The position numbers were made by a program, and so were the translations under genes. Of a stretch of DNA of 64,000 nt, positions 23,168 to 35,046 are shown piece by piece. The stretch's first letter is position 1. Each line of letters starts with the position of its first letter. The notes under the pieces are model-generated. The model ran no database searches. It saw only the letters and a list, made by a program, of their open reading frames with translations, and was not told where the DNA came from. This stretch comes from Heterobilharzia americana (taxonomy: Eukaryota > Platyhelminthes > Trematoda > Strigeidida > Schistosomatidae): positions 10,797,755-10,861,754 of the forward strand of contig OX104132.1 in NCBI GenBank assembly GCA_944470555.2, read 5' to 3'.

Positions 23168-24000
23168 ACGTTTCCCGCCTGGTTAGCCTCGAAGGTGCAA
23201 GGTCGAGTGCACTTTTTGGCATTGGCACCATAACGTTTATGGTACCAGCACAACCTGGGTTGTGATTGTCGCGATTTGGAACGTCTGCTATCGGTACGGG
23301 AGGCAGACCTGTTGCGCGAGCGAGACGTGCGACCTTTGTAAGAACTACCAGACCGCATTTCGTTCCTGATGCTGCACAACTCTTCATACAATTTTGAGAT
23401 GTGAGTTATAACATCGAAACTTGTTGGCTCAACAGCCGAGGGAGGATTTTTGAACGAATCCGTGGCAGTAGACAGTGCAGCTGAGATACTAGTGTTGGGT
23501 TTCGTAGCATCCACAGCTCTGTCAGCCGCTTCCGCCAACTCTATTAAGGGGCACTTATGGAAGGGTGCGAGGATCCCTTGAACCGACTGTGGTAACCTCT
23601 GTAACCACAGTTGCTTGAGAAATGCTTCATCAATGTTGAAGTCAGCAATCAGCTGCTTCATCTGACGAAGCAGTTGCGTCGGCTTGCGATCACCCAGATG
23701 CACATCCCTGAAAAGTTCTTGCACTTTCTGCTGGTCAGTAAGTGCAACACGTTTGATGAGGGCGGTTTTGAGGCGATCGTAAAGATTCGGTGCTGGGTCA
23801 TCTAGCACATCTGACACGTCTTCAATCACATTTTCCGGTAAGCTGACGATGACTAAGTTGGACTTAGTTTCTTGTGATTGAATGTGTCTCAAGGCAAACT
23901 GAGCTTCCACATGGGAGAACCATGCAGATGGTCTGTGGGCCCAGAAGGTGGGAAGCTGGAGGGTTATGGCCATCTGCGCAGTCGAGTCGTTATCCGCCAT
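23164..24000 (-). CDS. gag: Gag of the LTR element (intact)
   Basis: 278 codons from ATG at 24000. The N-terminal capsid-like part includes [20 protein letters not shown] and [20 protein letters not shown], typical of Gag in the CsRn1/Kabuki/Boudicca group. A Ser/Arg-rich basic stretch (about residues 225-250) precedes the zinc knuckle C-x2-H-x9-C-x3-C (CWYH...C...C, about residues 252-268), the unusual CHCC form of this clade. The frame is undamaged, unlike pol, and ends two codons after the slippery heptamer. It would form the particle for reverse transcription in the cytoplasm. Confidence 0.9.
   Translation of the reverse strand: MADNDSTAQMAITLQLPTFWAHRPSAWFSHVEAQFALRHIQSQETKSNLVIVSLPENVIEDVSDVLDDPAPNLYDRLKTALIKRVALTDQQKVQELFRDVHLGDRKPTQLLRQMKQLIADFNIDEAFLKQLWLQRLPQSVQGILAPFHKCPLIELAEAADRAVDATKPNTSISAALSTATDSFKNPPSAVEPTSFDVITHISKLYEELCSIRNEMRSGSSYKGRTSRSRNRSASRTDSRRSKSRQSQPRLCWYHKRYGANAKKCTRPCTFEANQAGNV
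23170..23176 (-). promoter_or_regulatory. -1 frameshift slippery heptamer GGGAAAC
   Basis: On minus, G GGA AAC is in the gag frame, followed by GTG TGA. Slipping back one base gives GGG AAA CGT GTG, exactly the pol frame. X XXY YYZ heptamers of this type are established -1 signals. I did not establish a downstream pseudoknot. Confidence 0.75.
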
Positions 24001-24167
24001 TGATCAGGGAATTAACGAGGCACGATAGTGATAATAAAAAAATTACAATGCAAAAATAACCAATGAGGAGTGCAATAATATAAAAAAAAACGCTAGACGT
24101 GCCAAAAACAAAATTAGGCCAGACAAATCAACGCAAGAGAACAAAGGTACTAGACAAAATAAGAAGT

Positions 24168-24187
24168 GATACTCGGGCTCACCAATT
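24168..24187 (-). promoter_or_regulatory. Candidate tRNA primer-binding site
   Basis: Just inside the 5' LTR on minus: TTGGTGAGCCCGAGTATC, a few bases after the LTR end. The TGGTG start fits pairing with a tRNA 3' end; I cannot assign the tRNA. Confidence 0.55.
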
Positions 24188-24189
24188 TT

Positions 24190-24621
24190 TGTAGGGATGC
24201 GTGTTACAATTCCGTAACGTTTGATCAACCCTACTTAATTTGATGTGCTCTAGTACCTGCTTAACCAGTACTTTACCTAACGTGTAAGTACTGGTAACAA
24301 AACACAAATCAAAAGAACTGATACGCAATGTATTTAAAGGAGCTATGTATTTAAGGTAAATGTAATAATAATGAATGAGGGAAAAGTTTAATCAACTTAT
24401 CTGGCTTGTAAGGCTGAACTAGGGACTCGGAGTACGTGCGTGGTGATCAGCACAATGGAGCGCAAAAATGGCGTCCAAGCCTGCTCGGATGCATGCTCGT
24501 TAAAACAAAACTTAAAACACCCTAAGCATCCGGAGGCAAGCTAGAGATTTATTTAGTTAATTTAATTTAAACTATTTATTTTAGCCCTAGTTATATTTTG
24601 GTGCCAGGAAGGTGCACTAGA
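24190..24621 (-). repeat. 5' LTR (432 bp)
   Basis: Identical to the 3' LTR except for two positions. The outermost bases on the element strand read TCTAG in place of TGTAG. Promoter elements are not clear; ATGTATTTAAAGGAGC on plus gives TTTAAATACAT on minus, a possible TATA-like box. Confidence 0.93.
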
Positions 24622-24625
24622 AAGC
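24622..24625. repeat. Target-site duplication, right copy (AAGC)
   Basis: Second copy of the 4-bp duplication; the next bases GATCAAAAAGCATGC continue the right-arm sequence. Confidence 0.85.
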
Positions 24626-25735
24626 GATCAAAAAGCATGCAAACCTGTACCGAAAAACTCGGCCACTAGGAGTCATCAACATTACGTAAATGCTAATTTC
24701 TGGTATCTCCAAGACATCACACAGCGAGGCAGTCGACACTTAAGTGTACAGCTGAGGCCGTTAGTCAGGGACGTAATTGACCTGTGCCACGTCTTGTTAT
24801 GGCCACCCTGAACTATCTTGCAGTGTGATTCAAATACACCCAGCCTAGCACGTCGGCGTAGGCGGTGGATCAGCATGCGTAACATATGTCAAAGACATCT
24901 CAGTCAACTAAGGTTCACAATCTCACCGGCTGACTTGCAGGCTTTGTCTAGTACTCTTCATCTGGCCTCAAAATTGCCAACATGGTAGTTACACGATACG
25001 CGAGAAATCCTATGAAGACACCCGTGATCGAAAACCTATGACCGCTTCATGTCTTCTACTTTCAACAGCCACGTCTCACAGCAGTAAACCAGGGATAACG
25101 GAATGCAACGCGGAGTACTCGTCCTTCGATAGAGAGTCAGATATCTCGCCAGTCAGCGCCACAGAGGACGCAGGTCGGCAAGTGCCAAACGGGCCTTCTG
25201 TATCCGAGATGAGACTTCGCCAACAATTTCGTTTGGGCTGGTGCGAATCACCAATTAAGTGAAGTGGTCGATACATCCAACAACTCCACTCCCTATCATC
25301 GACCTGGGAGTGGTTGAAAACCAGTCCTACAGCATCATCTTACATTTGACGACACACGTGACATGCATGCAAAACACTCAGATTTCTGCTCAACGCGTTC
25401 CGAAAACTCTATCTGCATTTTGGTAGCGTCTTCTAGCAGGACAACATCACCTGCATACTCCAAGTTAACCAGATGACCTCCAGGAAGTAGATCAACTCCT
25501 ATGGAGTCAGACGCACCTAAGTTCATGCCCATCAGTACGTCTATGAAGAAGTTAAATAGGAACGGTGACAGTGGACATCCCTGTCGAACACTGTGAGTTG
25601 TCGTCAATTCAGATGACAACCCTCGATAAACCCTGATACGGCTGTGTGAGTTCAAGTAGAGAGCTTTCATTAGCGTTATATAATTTCTCTACCTGATATC
25701 ACGCTGGGTTTACTCAGGATGACCTCCCCTGTCAC
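24626..25735 (-). mobile_element. Endonuclease/RT LINE 3' part in the left arm
   Basis: Mirror of 33334-34397 up to 25689. On minus it encodes RQGCPLSPFLFNFFIDVLMG (RT motif B) and YAGD at 25457-25446, where YADD is expected, so the catalytic site is broken in both arms. The near-identity to the right arm ends at 25689. The next about 40 bp (25695-25735) match a more 5' part of the right LINE (around 32355-32395), so this copy lacks about 0.9 kb there. Confidence 0.8.
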
Positions 25736-27200
25736 GTTCAGATAAATATCGGCTGTTTCCTCTCATGAAGCTTGCTTGGCGTGCCAGTCTGGCAACTGCG
25801 CACGGCTTGTGTTTCTTGCCTCTTTCCTCCAGCTAGTAAGTCTCACCACTTCAACTGATGCGTGACTCTGGTCTTTTTGGGGAATTGCAGAAAACGACTC
25901 CGGAAACAGCCTGCTTCGTTCATCTTGAGAGCGTCAGACCATTTTTGCCGAGTTACTATGGTAAAAGTGGTGACCTAATTTATCAAGCAAATCATCTGAG
26001 TACAATAAAACTTCCTGCACGGCAATAACCAAAGTGATGACACCAAGGTGGGAACGTTTATCAAGCTAACACTCGGACTACGTTCTGTGTGATTTCTTTC
26101 AGAATATGTAACATGTGGAGTGCACAGACACACAATATGGTAACAGCTTCAGAAACATGGTCCTACAAAAAAGATTGGCTAAATGTAGGATAATATGGTT
26201 TTTCGAAAGCAGTCACAGTGCTTTATGGGACTCTCCTGTTTGTCATCCACTAAGTGGTATAATTTAGCAACCCTTACTTCTTATCCGCTCTCACTCGTCC
26301 TGTCTTAAATTCATGCTGCCTTTCTCGAGATGCCTAAGCAAACGAGCGGAAGAACTCGGATTATATCAGCAATACTTTAAAGTCCTTACAAGTGACACTT
26401 ATGAACTTCATAGCCAGAAATCACCTCTACGGTACATAAACCAAATGGTTGGAGAAACCCTCCTCGTCCACGGAAATAGTGCAGCCTAGCAATACAAAGA
26501 CTTTTGGACGGATAGCAAGGCTTCACAAGCCATCAGGTCACTTCCCTCGTACTTCTTGTTTTGTCAAAGGCTGGGAGTTCGTCAAAGGTATAGTCATCCA
26601 AGTTGTGGATCAGCGCACCCAATTTCTCAATACCGGTGAAAAAGGCATTGGATTGGATCCATAGCAAAAATACAGCACTTACTGTCGAACAGTAAGCACT
26701 CAACGTGGAACCTTTATAGACCAACAGGTAGTTCGGCCAGCTGTGAAGACTGAAACATGTTAGCAAATCGTTGTACTGACAGTAAAGGTGGAGGTGGTAG
26801 TGCTTATCAATAAAAGTATGGACACCGCTGCGAGATAACAATGCTTTTTGTAGTTTTATGAAGAAGAATGATTTTTTTCTGTATCCGGGACGGCAGGGGT
26901 CTAATGGATCTGGAAGTGAGTTTGGAAACATATTACCCAAGGTTTTCAGCACAGCTTTGCCTAAAGGAGGGCGGCAGTGTGACTCACCAGGGATCTGTTT
27001 CAGCTTGTAAATGGCCGTCGTTTTTAGACTGACTAAGGTTCAAGAAATCATACGGCGTTCAAAACTGAATGGACTTCCATGATGATGCCTAACAACCAGT
27101 ACTGAAGGAGTTTTATTTGTCCCTACCGTCCCACAGGATTAGCTTTTCAACGAATATTCATGTGAGAGAGATTATTTGCTGCTTAGGGGAAAGCTGCTGT
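25736..27200. other. Spacer: degraded LINE-like and unassigned sequence
   Basis: The first few hundred bases may continue the diverged minus-strand LINE. The 139-codon minus-strand frame at 26533-26952 has no domain I recognise; I do not call it a gene. Confidence 0.35.
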
Positions 27201-27720
27201 AATATCAGCACACAATATTGAGGGGGGAAACAAGCAAAATTAAGACTTATTACCCCCATTTTGTCAACCGCAAAGATCCTGAGCAGCAAGATACACGAAT
27301 GGTTCCACTCGTATTTACTCAGTAACTTAGCATTGTCTAACTCTTAACATGGTGTGAACCGGGTTGGTCGTGTAGCTCCAACTTGCTTATGGGGTGGGGC
27401 AGCCACACTAAATTCACCAGGGGAAAGAATCCTGTGCACAAAGCTCTGATAATTTTTTCAGACTTTGGCAGGGTAGACTACTGAATTGTGCATCAGAAGC
27501 TAGTAGCCATGGGCATAACAGGACTTGGTGAGACCATTATCTCAAAGGTAGGTCACTAATTTTTATGATTGGATCCTAACTACCTGACTGGATCAAGATG
27601 GTCATTGGAGGCTTAGGGTCTTCATTCAGCCTGAAAATGGGTTGGATGGATGGGATGTGCCGACAGTGGAGAAAACTATGGATAGGAATGAGGATAAACT
27701 AGTAAGTACACAGGATAGAG
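27200..27720 (+). mobile_element. CR1/SR1-like LINE remnant
   Basis: A decayed RT segment: a NSQHGVNRVGR-like stretch near 27335-27370 (compare SxQHGFRxGRS of CR1 LINEs), then DFGRVDY and HQKLVAMGITG near 27465-27520, matching the DFxKAFDxVDH...LxxxGI region with stops between. Confidence 0.55.
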
Positions 27721-30355
27721 GTTAATAGCTTTTACTGTGGATGATTAGATGCAACCTGCATAGTCACAGCAGCATCAGGTTTCCAGCAGGCACTTTGAAT
27801 CAGATAAGTATTGTGGCATATGGTAAGTATCTAGTGACAGAAACCGGATGAATTCTGCACTTTATGAACAAGCCATTTACTTCTTTCTATTCCGCTGGCA
27901 TATCCACAACTTGAGTGTTTATCTAATATAATCGCTGCTTCGCTTAACTACCGGAGTGCTAGCAAAGCATGCAGATCTTAGCGTCACAAGTGTCCGCAGA
28001 ATCAATGGCCCAGATTTCAATGAGATTCAACATTGATGCTGACCGTCGTTGTTTAACTGGACTCACTGAGCTGAAGGCGCCCGGTCAAGCATCCTGGCCA
28101 TTTGGCACGCTGTCGTGTTACGTTGCGCCGCTCGTATTCGACTCTCTAGCCAGTTAGTTGGAACGCAGCGGTGCCTTAGCACGACCTCGCAAATATACTA
28201 CTCCATCCCACTACACTATTGAGTTCTTTGCTGGTCTCTTATTCGTGGGTCTATAACAAGTTAGAATAATTAGTGATTGGCCTTTGCGTCTGTCGAGTTC
28301 ACACTAGGACACTTCTTGAAACATCTTCCTAAAATGCCTACTGTTCCCCATGAATACGTCAGATGTGCCTATACATTAAAAGTCACTTCAGATATTCGTT
28401 GTTATTAAGGAGTAAATTTTCACCATGTTTAAATTTGAGTGAAATTGCCGGTTATTCACCATGTTCTGTAGTGGTAGTAATATGACAACCCTTTAGCTTT
28501 GAATATATCATTTCTGTCTTCCCTATTGAGTTGTCAGCAGTGGGAGATGTTTTCATAACCTCAACTACGTATTTTTCCCTTATTGTGAGAGGACAAACTC
28601 TTAGAAGGTCACAGCTAGTTCTTTAACAAACCTGGTTTAGTATAATTCCTTAGAGTTCTTCGATGGGGGCTTCAGTGCTATCTCTATGAGGATAGTACTT
28701 AGTTCGGAGCTGTTCCGAACCAGCTGACTTTGAGGGTCCATTTAACCTTTTCTCGCGTGTAAAGTTTCATGACGTATCAACCCTTGCATAACAGCTCATC
28801 GGCCCACGAGGTACCGTTTGAGGGACTAGACCAGGCGTAACTATCTCAAATGTTCCTTCAAACTTGAGCCATTCACCGTCGCTGGACGAATCGGGATTAA
28901 GTGACCAGTACGTAAGTGTCACCCGTTACTTATAACCACAGCGGCTGAATCTGGGCTTTGATCATATCACTGACTGTTAGCTCAGAGGACAGGACTGTTT
29001 AGTCCATACTAGTAAGAGGAGAAGAAAAAGCTATTCAACTCATCACGTTCATGCCTAAACACCAGGATCAAAAGCTCGGGGTCTGGAGTAGAAGCGTGAT
29101 GCATATCCTTCGAAGCATGCTGTATGAAAGCATTCTCTCTAAAAGTCAGAAATAACCGGTCGTCGAACACATTTCTGGACCATCACAATGACAAAGATCA
29201 CAGCTATGATCTACAGACACTCTTGAAGGGGTAGCGTTTCATCAATCTCCAAATGCCTTCAAACGGAAGACAGACATCAGTTCTGGGATCAGCCCAACTA
29301 ACTTAAAGTATCCCAGATGTGCTTTCTTTTGCTGTTTATTAGCTACCAGAATAATCATAACGTCTCCAGTGTGTTTCAAGAATTGCTGGGAGAAAACTGA
29401 AGAAGAAAGTGCATATTTGAGACCTACTCCCAGTATCACAGTTTCAGAACTTAAAAAACTGGTGCTGGTGTGAGAACTATCATTTCGCCCCTTTTCAACA
29501 AGAGTTTATGGAGCTTTGAAGGCTGTAAACTATGATGCTAGATGAGAGGGATCAAAAGGCATCAGTTTCCTATGCAGCCACTACTGAGGCGCTTGACTAA
29601 ATTTGTTTGAGAACTGAGGTCTAAAACGACCGGTTGCCCTTGATATGTATCGCATGGACTGTAAAAGACCCAGAGGGGACTCGAGAGTGGCTTAGAACGT
29701 CCTGAACACCCCTGGAAACACACTGCGTCGCTTACTGAGTCTTCGTACCAATCTTACAGGATATACGCAAACTAAACCTAAAATGTGGGAAGTTAAATGT
29801 CGACGCAGTTCCTGTTCCCTAAGAGCTGTTAAACCCTAGAATTCTCGCCTGGCAGAGAGTATCCCGGATACTTCATATCTATCCTTAAAACGCTAGCTTG
29901 ATACGTTTTTCAGATATGGATGGGATCTCAGAATCAACTGAATATTTAAGTTCTAACCACCCTTTTTAATTCTCCATTTAATTGTACACTGGTCAAAATT
30001 TCAGGAACTAATAATTCATAGATTCTAGATACAGAAGTCAGTTAAGTGAAAGCCTCTATTCTGTTAACAGTCATCGGGACCACTTAAACATTTGATGTTG
30101 GACGTTGGCAAGTTCAAATCAATGCGCCACTTTCCTGTTCTGAATTAGCCTGGTTTTGTCGCACTTCGATTACTTCTTTAATTCGTCCACTACATATAAT
30201 CGTTATCAGGTAAAGTTTTATAATGCTCATTCCTTTTTAATAGATTTGTATCCACTGACATGTGTTTGATATAAACCGACAGGTCTACAGACCCGCGGTT
30301 CCCACTTTATGTGGTGAGATTAAATTGCTCGAAATCAGCTGGTTTCATTATTTAT
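27721..30355. other. Spacer, unassigned degraded sequence
   Basis: No intact exon or repeat family recognised. It probably contains more decayed LINE sequence, but I could not anchor it with motifs. Confidence 0.35.
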
Positions 30356-30357
30356 GG

Positions 30358-30358
30358 A

Positions 30359-30390
<32 letters not shown>
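30358..30390. repeat. (AT)n microsatellite
   Basis: About 16 uninterrupted AT units. Confidence 0.9.
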
Positions 30391-30393
<3 letters not shown>

Positions 30394-30899
30394 CTTCGTT
30401 CCCAGTAGGAGTTAATTCGTGACCCATTAACTTGAAGCAAAATGTGCACAGGCTTCACCGTTGCATTTAAGAATTTGGGACTTGGTGTTTTATTGTTTTT
30501 CGTTGATTATAGCTTGATGATGAATTACGGATTGTCCAAAAATCTACATAATTGCATTGTGAGTATGCACCATTAAGCAGACCGAACGCCAGTGTGTTAG
30601 TCGTAGTGTTCGGGCTTGTACATCGCAATGGCCCAGATCTATGCTGGTGGAACGCTTGTTCCTTACAGGTACTACCGTACCAGAAATGTCTATTGGTTAG
30701 TGGTTAGAAAAAGAAAAGCTGTCATGATAGTGTAAATTTCTACGCTATGATGAGGCTCTGAGGACTTTAATGGGAGTGTGGGGGGGGGGGTCACTAATGT
30801 ATTTCCCGTAGATGAGTAGGAAAAAAAGCACTCTGCAGCCTTGAGCGTATCGTGTGGTAGGCAGTGAGCCACATCTAATGTGTGAATGCTAATGATACT

Positions 30900-30995
30900 A
30901 CCTGGTTGCTTTAACCTCGGTAGGGAGAGTGGGGCTCGAACTCGTGACCCATTTGTTGTCATCTCCCTTAACCAATGAGCTTGGATGACCAACAG
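30900..30995 (-). repeat. tRNA-like SINE fragment
   Basis: On minus, AGCTCATTGGTTAAGGGAGA followed about 20 nt later by GAGTTCGAGCCCC, A- and B-box-like blocks. Confidence 0.5.
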
Positions 30996-31189
30996 TGCCA
31001 CGCTAAAGCTGCCTTTCCCCTTGAAAGGGAGGGAGGGAAGCATTAGCGAAGGTAGGCCCTAAAAATAGCACACTCACCTCTTCAAGGCATGCTAATGCCC
31101 GCAAAAGAGACTCATAGTCGGGTTCGGATGCAAAAAACCAAAATCTCAAAAGTACCAAGAGACTGTGACCGGCCTCAAGCGGATGTTCT

Positions 31190-34100
31190 TCTGGCTATGC
31201 AGTCACATACTACCTCTTCTCTTCCACGTACCTCGATGAGAATTAGCTTCTCATAATTTGTGCAGCCGTGAAGTGTCAATTGCCCACAGGCTTCATGTAG
31301 TACACAAGACCCATTCAAACTTAGCATGTCCTCCTCAACTCTCTCTTTTTCTTTGCCTTCACTTTCTGGTACCAATATTCAGCCTGTTACAACTTCTTAG
31401 TCTTTCTGCTACCAATGCAAAAATCAAAGCCATCCAAACCTCATTCCTAGTCTCGTAAAACCTTACTATCTATTTTATGTCAGAGCTTTCAACATCCGAA
31501 CTCAGTCAAATCACACACCAGGCATTGCTCGCCAGAACTCTCGAGTCTAGCTATGGATGTATGCTGTTTCAGAGACACGTATACGGGACCCGAGTGTGTG
31601 ACCTCAACTGGCTATAGTAGTGAATTTTCAAAATTCACGAGTATCCGGAAGTCCTGTGGCTAGCTGTCGTGTACTCGCTGAATTAGGCATAGCACTGAGC
31701 TGTGGGGCAAAAAGTGCGCTTCTTGATTGGATTCTAGTCAAAGGCCGTGTATGTGCTGTTCAACTGAACGAATCTTTAAGAACTAGGGAGGTTCATGAGA
31801 CCAACCGCTGCCTATTTGTAATCTCCGCCCGCGCACTCACCGACTGCAGTTAAGATGATGGAAAGCATGAATTCTATGAGCTGTGGATTGTGCTATGGAA
31901 AGCAAAACGTTCAGATATAGTCATAATGGCAGGTGACTCTAAACTCAAGTAATAAAGCTGAGTTAATCGGAAGATTATCTTGGGGATATTTACGGAGACC
32001 CATACCAAGTAACCGAAAACAGTGGTCGTCTGTAACTTTGCTCTGATAACCATCTGTTTCTGGTCAACACTAACTTCAGGCATAAGGCGAGACAATGCCG
32101 CACATGGCGTCCGCCAACATCAAACCAACGATGGAGACATATATCATATTGCCACAAGCCATCGTTGGAGAGGATCAGCGCTGGTTGGCAGCTTTTTCGA
32201 GAGTACCTATTTGGACCACAATCACGCACAAGAGCGTACTTGTGTGTATTTGGGTCTTACTGGTGGTAGAAAACAGTAACCAATTTAGCCTACAGGTGCT
32301 CGATTAGAGGATGAGAACATGAAGTAAATAATCAGGGAAAAGTTAGGTAAGCATTTACCCAAACGTGACAGGAGTGGTCATCCTGAGTAAACCCGGCGTG
32401 ATATTAAGTCTTCTGTAGGAACACCAGTAAAGACAGTTAGTAACCTGCACCCGAAGACTAGCAAACGTCATTGGATTTCCGAGGTATCATCCTAACTGAT
32501 TGATACGAGAAGACTGGTTCTAGCTCATTCTGACCACAATGAAGAGCAAGTCGGCCAAGTGTCTTCGCAACGATCGGGAGCAGTGGTAGGTAACGAAGGT
32601 GAGAGAAATGGGTAAGGCTCCAGGGTTTGGTAACACCCAGCAATTATTTAGGCTTTTGAGGATGCCCGCAAGAAGAAAACGATGGTTAGTGACACCATCA
32701 CCGAAAAGGATGGGACACTGATAGGCTCCCAGGACAGGGGGCTAGAACGTTGGGCAGAACACTGTGAAGCACAGTTCAACTGACCCTCAGCAACGGTTCA
32801 GTTCCCCAGCGTCCAGCCTGAACCTGAATGGGGCATAGATGTCGGTCCTCTAAATGTCCTTGAAGGTGAAAAGGCTGTATCTAACCTGAAAGGATGGAAG
32901 GTGGCAGGACCTGGCAGTTCGCTGCGCGAAGTTTTCGAGGATGGAGGTGGAAAATTGCTAATCAAAGTGACAGGTAGTAGGTAGTGTATGGAAATCGGCC
33001 TGCTTCACTAGTCATTCCAGTCCATGAAAATGGAGAGAAGTCCCCTTGTGACAACTATAGGGGAAATAGTTTGATTAACGTTGTGTCCAAAATTTTGGGG
33101 TTTATAGTTACCCGACGCCTAAGTGGAGCTGGAGAACAGCAAACCCAAGAAAATCACCCAGGTTTCACACCTGGACGAGGATGCGTTGGATATATCTTCA
33201 TCCTTCGACAGGTTCTGGAACACGGGCATACTAACCGGTGGCTGACACTTGCCAAATTTCTTGACCTGAAGGTGGCATTCGGTTCTGTTAACCGTAAGTT
33301 GTTGTGGCAGTGTTTGACTGTAAAGGGAGTACTGAGAAATTATATAACGCTAATGAAAGCTCTCTACTTGAACTCACACAGCCGTATCAGGGTTTATCGA
33401 GGGTTGTCATCTGAATTGACGACAACTCACAGTGTTCGACAGGGATGTCCACTGTCACCGTTCCTATTTAACTTCTTCATAGACGTACTAATGGGCATGA
33501 ACTTAGGTGCGTCTGACTCCATAGGAGTTGATCTACTTCCTGGAGGTCATCTGGTTAACTTGGAGTATGCAGGTGATGTTGTCCTGCTAGAAGACGCTAC
33601 CAAAATGCAGATAGAGTTTTCGGAACGCGTTGAGCAGAAATCTGAGTGTTTTGCATGCATGTCACGTGTGTCGTCAAATGTAAGATGATGCTGTAGGACT
33701 GGTTTTCAACCACTCCCAGGTCGATGATAGGGAGTGGAGTTGTTGGATGTATCGACCACTTCACTTAATTGGTGATTCGCACCAGCCCAAACGAAATTGT
33801 TGGCAAAGTCTCATCTCGGATACAGAAGGCCCGTTTGGCACTTGCCGACCTGCGTCCTCTGTGGCGCTGACTGGCGAGATATCTGACTCTCTATCGAAGG
33901 ACGAGTACTCCGCGTTGCATTCCGTTATCCCTGGTTTACTGCTGTGAGACGTGGCTGTTGAAAGTAGAAGACATGAAGCGGTCATAGGTTTTCGATCACG
34001 GGTGTCTTCATAGGATTTCTCGCGTATCGTGTAACTACCATGTTGGCAATTTTGAGGCCAGATGAAGAGTACTAGACAAAGCCTGCAAGTCAGCCGGTGA

Positions 34101-34560
34101 GATTGTGAACCTTAGTTGACTGAGATGTCTTTGACATATGTTACGCATGCTGATCCACCGCCTACGCCGACGTGCTAGGCTGGGTGTATTTGAATCACAC
34201 TGCAAGATAGTTCAGGGTGGCCATAACAAGACGTGGCACAGGTCAATTACGTCCCTGACTAACGGCCTCAGCTGTACACTTAAGTGTCGACTGCCTCGCT
34301 GTGTGATGTCTTGGAGATACCAGAAATTAGCATTTACGTAATGTTGATGACTCCTAGTGGCCGAGTTTTTCGGTACAGGTTTGCATGCTTTTTGATCGCT
34401 TCATGCTCTTGAATGTTTTTAAGTAACCTTGTTTTCAAATTGTCTCTTCTCTCGTACTCGTTTGTCCACCATGATATCACTTTTCGTATCCAGTTGTTCT
34501 TTGTATAGGATTGTGAAGTGTGGTAGAACGGCGTACGCAGTTGTGTGCCAGATTTAACGT
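31190..34560 (+). mobile_element. Endonuclease/RT LINE, near full length, degraded
   Basis: Plus strand. A 5' UTR-like region is followed by an apurinic-type endonuclease with FNIRTQ near 31490, CLFVISARALTDCS near 31830, SDIVIMAGDSKLK near 31920 and HIATSHRWRGS near 32150. The RT runs from about 32984: GFTPGRGCV, TLAKFLDLKVAFGSVNRKLL (motif A), RQGCPLSPFLFNFFIDVLMG (motif B) and YAGD at 33566-33577 in place of YADD. A C-terminal segment LRMLIHRLRRRARLGVFESH (34141 on) and a 3' UTR close it. Frameshifts and the changed catalytic Asp make it inactive. The inverted-repeat boundary at 33334 falls inside its RT. Confidence 0.85.
34398..34401. other. Empty pre-integration site of the LTR element
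   Basis: GATCGCTTCATG here is the unoccupied counterpart of the AAGC-flanked insertion in the left arm. Confidence 0.85.
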
Positions 34561-34938
34561 TGATTCTGGGTGTCTGATTCTATGGCTTGTACTCTCTTAT
34601 TTCCGCTTTTTAATTTGGAACCATTCTGAATCAACTCCGTAAAACTATTCTCTGGAAGTAATTCTTAAACTGAAAATAAGATGATCTGTTCTGTTTATCT
34701 CATAGATAATTGGGTTATTTTTTTTTCAAAATTATATTTAGAGATATTTAGAGAAAAAAATACTAAGTGGATGATCAGTTCTCAAATCTGTAGTAAGGTA
34801 ATTCGTATGGTGCAGTCTCTAGTTTGAAAAAAGTTGCAGTCTTGTGCTACATTGTGTTACTTTTTATGAATACTACGTTTAGGTTGAGTGTAAACTGAAA
34901 GATTTGTCCGGAACTCCAACCGTAATTTTTACCAGTCT
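34561..34938 (+). promoter_or_regulatory. Upstream region of the NCS gene
   Basis: About 380 bp between the LINE 3' end and the NCS start codon. I see no clear TATA box or initiator. The region is duplicated in the left arm (19446-19823), so any promoter here exists twice, in opposite orientations. Confidence 0.4.
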
Positions 34939-35046
34939 ATGGGCCAAAAACAACCGAAACTGAAGCAAGATGCTGTCGAGGAATTACTGAATCAAACATC
35001 GTTTACAGAAACGGAGATTCAAGACTGGTACAAGGGGTTTTTAAAG
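34939..35046 (+). CDS. NCS exon 1
   Basis: 36 codons from ATG, then GTAAGT. Too short for a 60-codon scan. Identified by the NCS pattern FTETEIQDWYKGFLK and by its phase match to exon 2 (FLK/ECPTG). Confidence 0.9.

Larger units (their letters stand above)
19987..24621 (-). mobile_element. Boudicca/CsRn1-like (Ty3/Gypsy) LTR retrotransposon
   Basis: A complete LTR-to-LTR insertion of 4635 bp on the minus strand: 5' LTR 24621-24190, candidate primer site, gag, pol in broken pieces, purine tract, 3' LTR 20418-19987. Gag has the CHCC finger typical of the CsRn1/Kabuki clade; pol shows protease, RT and RNase H motifs. The integrase core is missing and three frame breaks occur in pol, so this copy cannot move unaided. 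The two LTRs differ at only two positions, indicating a recent insertion. Confidence 0.95.
16480..25689 (-). repeat. Inverted repeat, left arm (interrupted by LTR element)
   Basis: Pairs with 33334-37904 in reverse complement. Outer-part coordinates sum to 54384 at every anchor checked (16480/37904, 19338/35046, 19445/34939). Inside the LTR insertion they sum to 59023 (25689/33334). The 4639 difference is exactly the 4635-bp element plus its 4-bp site duplication, so the arms have no net indel over 4571 bp. The few differences I noticed are single bases, for example near 16584, 19975 and 25219. It carries copies of NCS exon 1, a LINE 3' end, a LINE 3' fragment and the membrane-protein exon. 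Confidence 0.93.

Noticed and set aside
26533..26952. 139-codon minus-strand frame in the spacer
   Set aside because: No recognisable motif, no splice context and surrounded by decayed LINE sequence; kept as unassigned.
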